The position numbers and the translations under genes are program-made. DNA of 7,385 bases from an uncultured Dialister sp. Lineage in GTDB: Bacteria; Bacillota; Negativicutes; Veillonellales; Dialisteraceae. The DNA lies in assembly GCA_900545785.1 (NCBI GenBank), contig URAA01000072.1, positions 1 through 7,385 on the forward strand, in the 5' to 3' direction. Positions 1 to 5,664 of the stretch are shown piece by piece; position 1 is the first letter of the stretch, and each line of letters begins with the position of its first letter. The notes below the pieces were generated by a model. That model worked only from the letters and a program-made list of their open reading frames with translations, did not search any database and was not told where the DNA came from.

Positions 1-14
1 TGCTCTTCCGATCT
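1..14. other. Illumina adapter remnant at contig end
   Basis: The first 14 bases are TGCTCTTCCGATCT, the 3' end of the Illumina TruSeq adapter. Read on the minus strand they give AGATCGGAAGAGCA, the standard start of adapter read-through. The sequence therefore begins with untrimmed library adapter and genomic sequence starts at about position 15. The minus-strand relA reading frame is clean up to position 16 and gives no recognisable RelA residues beyond it. This is an assembly artefact, not biology. Confidence 0.95.
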
Positions 15-453
15 GAGTATACTCCGTATCCTCCACCACATCGTGAAGGAGCGCCGCGCTGATTCCTTCCGCATCCATTTCCAACTCGGCCAGAATATAG
101 GCTACTGCCAGCGGATGTATAATATACGGTTCACCGGTGGCTCTCACCTGTGCTTCATGTGCTTTATCTGCCAATTCATAAGCTTCTTTTATATATTCCA
201 AACTTTTCTCATCATGGATGTAGGCGGATACTTTGTCCGTGAGTTTCTTATACGCTTCTTCCTTTTCTCCGACAAAATCCTTTTTCTCTTTGGCCTTTTT
301 TACATATTCGTCTTGTCTGATTAAAAATTCAGCCAATGTGGACGCCGAAGCATCTGTATGAATTTTTTCACTTGTCAAATGTTGAAAAAAGTCTTGATTT
401 TCGCTTGTTGATACGGAATTTTTTGTATTTATATTATTCTTTTCGTTATCCAT
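15..453 (-). CDS. relA: RelA/SpoT-family (p)ppGpp synthetase/hydrolase, N-terminal fragment (3' end missing at contig edge)
   Basis: This is the first 146 residues of a bifunctional Rel-type stringent-response enzyme, which makes ppGpp from GTP/GDP and ATP and degrades it through an HD hydrolase domain. Residues about 87-146 hold the start of the HD domain: RATGEPYIIHP (104-114) and LLHDVVEDT (135-143). H113, H137-D138 and E141-D142 correspond to H53, H77-D78 and E81-D82 of the streptococcal Rel enzyme with identical spacing, and R104 matches R44. The second HD aspartate, the synthetase, TGS and ACT domains lie beyond the contig end. The chosen ATG at 453 has AAAGGG nine bases upstream; an in-frame ATG at 462 would leave no spacing. 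It starts 13 bases after the recJ stop with no terminator between, so the two genes are probably co-transcribed. Residues 1-60 are an unusual Lys/Glu/Asn-rich extension absent from typical Rel proteins. The family call is firm; hydrolase-plus-synthetase activity is inferred. Confidence 0.93.
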
Positions 454-466
454 ACCAATCATCCCT

Positions 467-2464
467 TTACTTTCGATGCTTCCTGTAGACGGAAGACGAT
501 AATAAATCTAATTTTTTATTTTTTATAATGCGTCGCTGGTAATAATCGATCCCTGATCTGTTGAAACGATATAATATATTAAGTTCTTCAAATACCGCCA
601 ATGCAGTACACAAAGTAGAAAAATCAGTTTCTTTCGCAAAAGATTTCATCAAATCATTATGTACTTCTTCTACGGAAAGAGTCTTATCATCTTTAAGAAT
701 TTCTCTTAATTTAATAAATATTTTTACCAAAAAATCTCTGGTCAGCGAGTAATTATCCACTGTCTCTATATCTCTGCAAATCAGTTGTACATGTTCTCCG
801 TACCAGTCATGAATTTCCGGTTCAAACACCAGATTAACCGTATCACCGGCCTGACAGGGATCTTTATCTCCCGGATTCCAAAAGATCGCTTCCACCGGTC
901 CGCTGTTTTGTGTCAGCTGACACTTAAAATGACGCCTTTCATTTCCCATACGCCGGGTTGTTTCCACAAAAACCCCCTGCCCGCCAAAAAGCGGTTTGGG
1001 GTTATCACATCCATAGGGTTCAAGCAAATCCAGCGAACGGATAAAATCAAGATCGATATCTTCCAAAGGAAGAACCTCCTCAAGCTCCAAAAGAGGAATA
1101 CAATCTTCCGGTGTCAGAAGCCTTTCGGCATATTCATTTATACTCTTCCTGAATGCGGAAATATTTTCTTCCTCTATACTGAATCCTGCTGCCATTTTAT
1201 GTCCGCCATATTGAATGAGCAGGTCTGATTGTGCACTCAGTGCTTCATAAATGTTAAATGCAGGTATGCTGCGACAAGATCCTTTTCCTACACCGTTACG
1301 GACTGTCAGCACAAGCACGGGGCGATGATACAACTCCAAGATTCTGGAAGCCACTATTCCTATCACGCCCGGATGCCAATCTTTTCCGTCTACAACAAGA
1401 ACTTTATCTTCTTCGATATGCAGCTCTGCAATGCGTTTCAATGCTTCCTCATAAATATTTCTCTCGATTTTTTGCCGTTCTATATTTGTATCACACAATT
1501 TTTGTGCCAATCGCTTCGCTTCTTCTGCAGACTCGGTGATCATAAGTTGCACCCCGTATTTTGCGTGAGTGATTCTTCCTGCCGCATTTAAGCGCGGTGC
1601 CAGTCCGAAAGAAATCTGATCCGCACGGATAACCTTTTTCGTATCTTCATGTATAATCCCGGCAGCATGAAGCAGGGCCGATAAACCTTTAATCGGTGTT
1701 GAAATGCAACGTTTCATTCCTTCCCGAACTAAAATACGATTTTCACCGGTCAAAGAAACAACATCGGCGATGGTTCCTAACGCAACCAATTCTGTATCAT
1801 CGGTATAAACTTCTCCATATTTTTTTAAATGAAGTGCTCTGCAAACGGTAAAAGCGACTCCGCAGCCGGCCAATTCTTTATAAGGATAAGAACAGTCTTC
1901 CTGATGAGGATTCAAAACGGCAATACAAGAAGGAATAACGGCGGGAGGCTGATGATGATCCGTGATGATTATGTCCATCGAAGTCGGTGCTTTCTTCACC
2001 AGTTCCGCCGAACTTATCCCGCAGTCCACGGTAATCATCAACTTATATCCTTCTCTTGCCAAATGTTCGATTGCTTTTTCATTGAGTCCGTATCCCTCTT
2101 CTTCACGGAGCGGAATATAAAAGTTTACATCAGCTCCTTCACGTCTCAGATATCGGACCATAATCGATGTGGATGTAATTCCGTCTACATCATAGTCTCC
2201 GTAAATAACAATTTTCTCTTTTCTTTCTACTGCTTCCAAGATGCGGCTGACAGCCTTATCCATCCCCTTCATAAGAAAAGGATCAGCCAAATCGGACAGT
2301 GTATCATAAAGAAAGTGTTGTAAAGCATCTTCCGTAATAATTCCGCGGCGCATCATAATTCTTGCCGCACCGTCGGTGACCCCCTGTGTACGATAAAAAG
2401 AAGGCACCGTTTCTTTTATCATTCCCGGAGCTCTGTAAATCCATTTAAATTTAGTTTTTTCCAT
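467..2464 (-). CDS. recJ: Single-stranded-DNA-specific 5'-3' exonuclease RecJ
   Basis: RecJ degrades single-stranded DNA 5' to 3' in recombination, mismatch and base-excision repair in the cytoplasm. It is a DHH-family Mn/Mg-dependent phosphoesterase. All core motifs are visible (665-residue numbering from the ATG at 2464): GDYDVDG at 89-95, VDCGIS around 146-151, TDHHQ at 168-172, ALGTIADVV around 228-236 and APRLNAAGR at 289-297. The DHHA1 part carries WHPGVIGIVASR from 363 and GGHKMAAGFS at 420-429. An OB-fold-like section follows to about 560, then a roughly 100-residue helical/winged-helix-like C-terminus, as in the longer Firmicutes RecJ proteins. Two ATGs are possible. The one at 2476 directly abuts the only Shine-Dalgarno-like GAGGA (2481-2477), while the one at 2464 sits 12 bases from it, so I prefer 2464. 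An in-frame stop at 2482-2480 excludes longer forms. relA follows 13 bases downstream. All catalytic motifs are intact. Confidence 0.96.
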   Translation of the reverse strand: MEKTKFKWIYRAPGMIKETVPSFYRTQGVTDGAARIMMRRGIITEDALQHFLYDTLSDLADPFLMKGMDKAVSRILEAVERKEKIVIYGDYDVDGITSTSIMVRYLRREGADVNFYIPLREEEGYGLNEKAIEHLAREGYKLMITVDCGISSAELVKKAPTSMDIIITDHHQPPAVIPSCIAVLNPHQEDCSYPYKELAGCGVAFTVCRALHLKKYGEVYTDDTELVALGTIADVVSLTGENRILVREGMKRCISTPIKGLSALLHAAGIIHEDTKKVIRADQISFGLAPRLNAAGRITHAKYGVQLMITESAEEAKRLAQKLCDTNIERQKIERNIYEEALKRIAELHIEEDKVLVVDGKDWHPGVIGIVASRILELYHRPVLVLTVRNGVGKGSCRSIPAFNIYEALSAQSDLLIQYGGHKMAAGFSIEEENISAFRKSINEYAERLLTPEDCIPLLELEEVLPLEDIDLDFIRSLDLLEPYGCDNPKPLFGGQGVFVETTRRMGNERRHFKCQLTQNSGPVEAIFWNPGDKDPCQAGDTVNLVFEPEIHDWYGEHVQLICRDIETVDNYSLTRDFLVKIFIKLREILKDDKTLSVEEVHNDLMKSFAKETDFSTLCTALAVFEELNILYRFNRSGIDYYQRRIIKNKKLDLLSSSVYRKHRK

Positions 2465-2502
2465 AATTATAGTCATTCCTCAATTCACTTATTTTCATTT
2501 TC

Positions 2503-2508
2503 ATTCTA
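2503..2508 (-). promoter_or_regulatory. Candidate extended -10 promoter element for recJ-relA
   Basis: On the minus strand TGATAGAAT gives a TGn extension plus TAGAAT, one mismatch from TATAAT. It lies about 40 bases before the preferred recJ ATG and downstream of the hairpin terminator that closes the preceding gene. No good -35 box sits 16-18 bases upstream. In such AT-rich sequence a chance match is quite possible. Confidence 0.35.
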
Positions 2509-2590
2509 TCATTTTTTATTCTCAATTTCTATAATCCATTATCATTCTCAAAAAGAATTTATTGACCCGATTAAATATTTTTCCTAAAAC

Positions 2591-2660
2591 AAAAACAAAT
2601 AAAAACTGAGAGGCTCCTTACTCCTGAGCCCTCAGTTTTTATTTGTTTTTATTTGTTTTT
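2591..2660 (-). terminator. Long-stem intrinsic terminator downstream of the YbjN-like gene
   Basis: The arms 2591-2616 and 2626-2650 pair over 25 base pairs with one bulged A (2611) around a 9-base loop (2617-2625). The core is CTGAG-GGCTC against GAGCC-CTCAG, extended by a perfect 15-pair A/U-rich section. On the minus strand the hairpin is followed by the U-rich run that forms the outer arm, so it fits termination of the gene whose stop is at 2679-2677. It also isolates the recJ promoter. The stem is symmetric and could terminate on the plus strand, but no plus-strand gene reads into it. Confidence 0.9.
2636..2660. repeat. 2.5 tandem copies of a 10-base unit, TTTTTATTTG
   Basis: TTTTTATTTG is repeated at 2636-2645 and 2646-2655, with a final TTTTT at 2656-2660. 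The first copy plus the next five T residues is the outer arm of the terminator hairpin, so the repeat duplicates part of the stem. It is probably slippage-derived low-complexity sequence. Confidence 0.8.
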
Positions 2661-2676
2661 ATCTTTTATACAGATT

Positions 2677-3123
2677 TCAGTTCCATGCGATTTTCATGAT
2701 ATTTTTATATTCCTGATTTAAATGATCCACAATGACATCAAGAACAACACGGACAATTTCCGGATCAAAGCTTTCATTACTGCCGGGGAGGCAGGCATCT
2801 AAAAATACGGATCCGTCTTCTGCCGTCACATATTTAAACACCTTGTAACTGCGGTTTAAGCTGTTCAGATATTCATTAAATTCAGACTGTCTTTCTTCTT
2901 TGACAAGTCCCGTCCCTATTTGAACGCGGATGATTGTATAAATGGTGCTGTCCGTAATGATACCGACCGGCAATATCTGTCCTTCAACTTGTATATTGGA
3001 TTGAAATACAATGGTATCTGATTCATCATGAGTTTCATTTTGAAGGAAAAATTTCATATCATTATCATCAAGATATTTTTGGAATTTTTTTGCTTTCAAA
3101 TTCATCCTTTTTTCTTCTGCCAT
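2677..3123 (-). CDS. YbjN-like domain protein of unknown function (148 aa)
   Basis: This is a small soluble protein with no signal peptide or membrane segment. An N-terminal Lys-rich helix (residues 1-20, AEEKRMNLKAKKFQKYLDD) is followed by an alternating strand pattern, then LNSLNRSYKVFKYV (about 87-100) and EDGSVFLDACLPG (about 102-114). A final helix with VVLDVIVDHLNQEYKNI follows (about 126-142). The order 'strands, N-R-x8-Y near an acidic turn, L-D-x-x-L-P, long helix' resembles the YbjN / type III secretion-chaperone-like fold. That is my pattern judgement and needs a profile search. The function of such proteins is not established here. GGAGG lies seven bases before the ATG, so the start is solid. 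The gene is monocistronic: it diverges from tadA, and a strong terminator follows the stop. The 108-base divergent spacer (3124-3231) is very AT-rich, and I see no confident promoter for this gene in it. Confidence 0.8.
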   Translation of the reverse strand: MAEEKRMNLKAKKFQKYLDDNDMKFFLQNETHDESDTIVFQSNIQVEGQILPVGIITDSTIYTIIRVQIGTGLVKEERQSEFNEYLNSLNRSYKVFKYVTAEDGSVFLDACLPGSNESFDPEIVRVVLDVIVDHLNQEYKNIMKIAWN

Positions 3124-3231
3124 TTAAAATCCTCCATTAACAAAAAATAAAATATTGCTTATAATTATTTTATACTGTTTGTTTTATTTTTTCTACCCGG
3201 TAATATATTTTATTGATAAAGGTTATGTCAA

Positions 3232-3678
3232 ATGAACGATCATGAATATATGGCTCTTGCCATAAAAGAAGCAGAAAAATCATTGAATTTAGGAGAAGTA
3301 CCCGTCGGAGCCGTTATAGTCTATGAAGACACCGTTATCGCTGCCGGCCATAATCTTTGTGAAAGCACAAAAGATCCCACCGATCATGCAGAAATAATTG
3401 TTATCAAAAAAGCTTCCAAAGTGCTTAAAAACTGGCGTTTGACGGGTTGTACCCTTTATGTTACCATAGAACCATGTCCTATGTGTGCCGGTGCTATAAT
3501 AAATGCCCGTATTCCTCGAGTTGTTTACGGTTCTCCGAACCTTCAAAACGGAGGAATCGATTCCAAATTTCATATTGCGGAAAGCACCCTCAACCATACA
3601 GTTTCCATCACGCGGAACATACAATCCGATGAATGCAAAAAGCTGATGGATTTATTTTTTCTGATACATAGAGCATAA
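3232..3678 (+). CDS. tadA: tRNA-specific adenosine(34) deaminase TadA
   Basis: TadA converts A34 to inosine in tRNA-Arg(ACG), allowing one tRNA to read CGU, CGC and CGA; it normally acts as a cytoplasmic homodimer. The zinc/proton-shuttle motif D-H-A-E has H52 and E54, and P-C-P-M-C has C82 and C85. These match H57, E59, C87 and C90 of E. coli TadA with no gap. VPVGAVIV (23-30), DPTDHAE (48-54), TLYVTIEPC (74-82), NARIPRVVYG (91-100) and SDEC (132-135) are also family-typical. At 148 residues it is slightly shorter than E. coli TadA. Odd point: the usual GxxDxKxG loop reads G100-S-P-N103-L-Q105-N-G107, with Asn at the E. coli D108 position and Gln for Lys. AAAGG lies nine bases before the ATG. 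A weak promoter (TTGTTT 3179-3184, 16-base spacer, TAATAT 3201-3206) may drive it. A tRNA-Ser gene follows 15 bases after the stop with no terminator between. Confidence 0.95.
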   Translation: MNDHEYMALAIKEAEKSLNLGEVPVGAVIVYEDTVIAAGHNLCESTKDPTDHAEIIVIKKASKVLKNWRLTGCTLYVTIEPCPMCAGAIINARIPRVVYGSPNLQNGGIDSKFHIAESTLNHTVSITRNIQSDECKKLMDLFFLIHRA

Positions 3679-3693
3679 TTTTATTTGATTTAT

Positions 3694-3782
3694 GGAGCGG
3701 TATCGAAGTGGTCATAACGGGGCTGACTCGAAATCAGTTGTACAGCAATGTACCGTGGGTTCGAATCCCACCCGCTCCGCCA
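3694..3782 (+). tRNA. tRNA-Ser (anticodon CGA), CCA encoded
   Basis: This is a class II tRNA that reads UCG codons. The acceptor stem GGAGCGG (3694-3700) pairs with CCGCTCC (3772-3778), with discriminator G3779 and encoded CCA at 3780-3782. The short D stem is TCG/CGG. The anticodon stem GCTGA (3722-3726) pairs with TCAGT (3734-3738) around the loop CTCGAAA, with anticodon C3729-G3730-A3731. A long variable arm contains GTAC/GTAC, as expected for serine. The T arm is GTGGG-TTCGAAT-CCCAC. It starts 15 bases after the tadA stop and is followed by a terminator, so tadA and the tRNA probably share a transcript. A weak internal promoter (TTTATT 3651-3656, 17 bases, CATAAT 3674-3679) overlapping the tadA end is possible. 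Confidence 0.97.
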
Positions 3783-3785
3783 TAG

Positions 3786-3815
3786 AGATCATGCCGATGA
3801 GGTATGATCTTTTTA
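3786..3815 (+). terminator. Intrinsic terminator after tRNA-Ser
   Basis: AGATCATGCC (3786-3795) pairs with GGTATGATCT (3801-3810) in a 10-pair stem with one G-U pair and a GATGA loop. A run of five T residues (3810-3814) follows. It sits four bases after the tRNA CCA end and would end the tadA-tRNA transcript. Confidence 0.9.
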
Positions 3816-3841
3816 CTTGTCTTTCAACAAAATGGTATAAT
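3812..3841 (+). promoter_or_regulatory. Extended -10 promoter for the DUF4127 gene
   Basis: A perfect TATAAT (3836-3841) is preceded by TG at 3833-3834, giving an extended -10 TGGTATAAT. TTTACT at 3812-3817 is a 4-of-6 match to the -35 consensus, 18 bases upstream, and overlaps the T-run of the preceding terminator. The predicted start near 3848 leaves a leader of about 26 bases before the GTG start. Confidence 0.7.
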
Positions 3842-3861
3842 AGGATAACATAATTTTTTTG

Positions 3862-3869
3862 AGGGAGGT
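3862..3869 (+). promoter_or_regulatory. Ribosome binding site that fixes the GTG start of the DUF4127 gene
   Basis: AGGGAGGT is a near-perfect Shine-Dalgarno sequence ending five bases before GTG at 3874. It lies inside any longer frame started at the TTG at 3859, so the TTG cannot be the real start and the GTG is chosen. Confidence 0.88.
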
Positions 3870-3873
3870 CACT

Positions 3874-5607
3874 GTGTTTCGACATAAAATTATAACAGCC
3901 ACTACTGTCATCGCTTTAACATTCGGCGGTTATCTCGCCTCGGCCAAAACGATTCTTTTCGTTCCTCAAGACGACAGACCCGTCAGCTATACTTATACCG
4001 TATCTACGGCGGAAAAAGCAGGATATACTTTGCTTACCCCGCCCAAAGCTTATTTGTCGGGAAAAAACAAACGAGGTTATCCGGAACAGATTTGGCGCTG
4101 GGTCAATGATAATATTTCTCGCGCCGATGCAGTCGTCATTTCCACTGACACATTGATTTACGGCGGTCTTGTGGATTCAAGAAAACATAATGACAGCCTC
4201 TCCACTTTGCAATACAGAGAAAATAAAATACGCGATCTTCATGCCGCTTACCCCAATCTTCCTATTTATGCATTCGGAACGATCATGCGTACTCCCTATG
4301 CTTCCAGCGGCGGCGTTGAGCCCTATTATTACGACAAATACGGTACCGATATTTATCGTATTTCCACATTGCAGGATAAACAGGATACAGGCATTATAAC
4401 AAAGGAAGAGACTGCCGAATTACTTTCATTAAAACTGACCGTTCCCAGTGAATACCTGCAAGACTGGTTCAAAAGAAGGACCAAGAATAACATCATCAAC
4501 AGACGACTTATAGAAGATACAAAAAAAGGAGTTTTCACTTATTTTTGTGAAGGCCACGATGACAACAGCAAAAATTCTCAAACAACCATGGAATTCCGTT
4601 ATCAGAAAAAAGATACACGAAAATTGAAAGATAATGTTTTCGGTTCTTTCCCCGGGGCAGATCAGTTAGCTCTGTTGCTCATTGCCCGTTATCACGTAGA
4701 CAGTAATAAACTTTCTCCTACTTTTGATGTTTTATATCCGTTAGGACGCGGTGAAGACACCGTCCCTTCTTACGAAAACCAGCCCATCGGAAAAACAATT
4801 GAACAGCATATTATCGCCGTCGGCGGCTCTCTTACCAAGAAATCCCCTCCCGATATCATGCTGGCAGTCAATACCCCTCTTCACTCCACCGGGGAATCGG
4901 GGCAATTCAGTAATTTCGGGATGATGAAGCCAAGCACCATTGATTTTGTCGATCAAATAAAAGCTGTTATCAATCGAGGAATCAGTCTTTCCATTGTGGA
5001 CGTTTATTTTGCCAACGGCTCTGATAATACTCTGATGAATCTGTTAAGCAAGGATGATTTGCTTTATAAAGTTTCTGCCTATGACGGCTGGAACACTGCC
5101 AGCAATACCATCGGTTTCGCTATAGCTCAAGCGATTTTAGCTCCCGAAATGACCCCTGCCGCTCATAAGGAAATGCTCCTTGAGCAATATATTGACAATT
5201 GGGCTTATCAGGCCAATGTGAGAAATGAAATAAAACGTTTTGCCGAAATCAAAGATTCGAAAGATAAAGTAACACCGGAAATCAAGGAGGAAATGATTGC
5301 TCAAATTCAAGATTTTGCCAAAAAGAAATTAAACTTAAATCCCCGAACAGTTTCTGCCGATTTCCCGTGGAACCGACTTTTCGAAATAGAAGCTTTTGTT
5401 TCAGAAACACCGAAGTTCCCTCTCTATCTGACTGAAAGCGAAAAGAATCGGCGCGCCGAAGAGGAACGTAAAAAACAGGAAGCGGAAAAGAAGGCCAAAG
5501 AAGCGGAAGAAAAATTAAAGGCTCTAAAGAAAGCTGATGAAGATAAAGATGTTTCTAATGAAAACATCCCTTCTGATGATATTTCTGAAGTTGTTATTCA
5601 TAAATAA
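3874..5607 (+). CDS. Secreted DUF4127 family protein with charged helical C-terminal tail
   Basis: This 577-residue protein has no known function. Residues 1-24 form a classical signal peptide: FRHK at the N-terminus, a hydrophobic core TATTVIALTFGG, and an A-S-A cleavage site before K25. The mature domain opens with ILFVPQDDRPVSYTY (27-41), the hallmark start of the DUF4127 family. It also carries STDTLIYGGLVDSR (90-103), PGADQLALLLIAR (260-272), NGSDN (381-385) and YDGWNTASNTIG (403-414). The several Asp-, Gly- and Asn-rich turns look like an enzyme active site, but no catalytic role is established. From about 522 to 555 the chain is almost all Glu, Lys, Ala and Arg (EEERKKQEAEKKAKEAEEK), predicting a long charged helix or coiled coil, and it ends in an acidic tail. 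There is no LPXTG motif, lipobox or second membrane segment, so release to the outside or periplasm is expected. It appears monocistronic, with its own promoter and terminator. Family call firm, function unknown. Confidence 0.9.
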   Translation: MFRHKIITATTVIALTFGGYLASAKTILFVPQDDRPVSYTYTVSTAEKAGYTLLTPPKAYLSGKNKRGYPEQIWRWVNDNISRADAVVISTDTLIYGGLVDSRKHNDSLSTLQYRENKIRDLHAAYPNLPIYAFGTIMRTPYASSGGVEPYYYDKYGTDIYRISTLQDKQDTGIITKEETAELLSLKLTVPSEYLQDWFKRRTKNNIINRRLIEDTKKGVFTYFCEGHDDNSKNSQTTMEFRYQKKDTRKLKDNVFGSFPGADQLALLLIARYHVDSNKLSPTFDVLYPLGRGEDTVPSYENQPIGKTIEQHIIAVGGSLTKKSPPDIMLAVNTPLHSTGESGQFSNFGMMKPSTIDFVDQIKAVINRGISLSIVDVYFANGSDNTLMNLLSKDDLLYKVSAYDGWNTASNTIGFAIAQAILAPEMTPAAHKEMLLEQYIDNWAYQANVRNEIKRFAEIKDSKDKVTPEIKEEMIAQIQDFAKKKLNLNPRTVSADFPWNRLFEIEAFVSETPKFPLYLTESEKNRRAEEERKKQEAEKKAKEAEEKLKALKKADEDKDVSNENIPSDDISEVVIHK

Positions 5608-5623
5608 TTTTATATCCGTAACA

Positions 5624-5658
5624 AAAAATCACTGCAATATATATTTGCAGTGATTTTT
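5624..5658. terminator. Bidirectional intrinsic terminator between convergent genes
   Basis: AAAAATCACTGCAA (5624-5637) pairs perfectly with TTGCAGTGATTTTT (5645-5658) around a 7-base loop. A-tracts on one side and T-tracts on the other make it work in both directions. It lies 16 bases after the DUF4127 stop and six bases beyond the gluQ stop on the opposite strand, so it should end both transcripts. Confidence 0.93.
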
Positions 5659-5664
5659 ATTACT

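Noticed and set aside
43..324. Plus-strand 93-residue open frame
   Set aside because: It lies antisense to the clear RelA N-terminus, has a Phe/Ile-rich composition typical of antisense frames and no ribosome binding site.
785..2323. Several plus-strand open frames of 93-164 residues
   Set aside because: All are antisense to recJ, whose conserved motifs run through the same bases; their Cys/His/Phe-rich translations match no family I recognise.
3289..3624. Minus-strand 111-residue frame
   Set aside because: It is antisense to tadA, which has intact catalytic motifs.
3679..3860. SRP (4.5S) RNA gene next to tadA as in Bacillus
   Set aside because: The space is fully explained by tRNA-Ser, its terminator and a promoter; the GGAAGGAAGCA-type SRP core is absent.
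3859..3873. TTG start adding five residues to the DUF4127 protein
   Set aside because: The Shine-Dalgarno AGGGAGGT lies within these codons, and the GTG at 3874 gives a textbook signal peptide.
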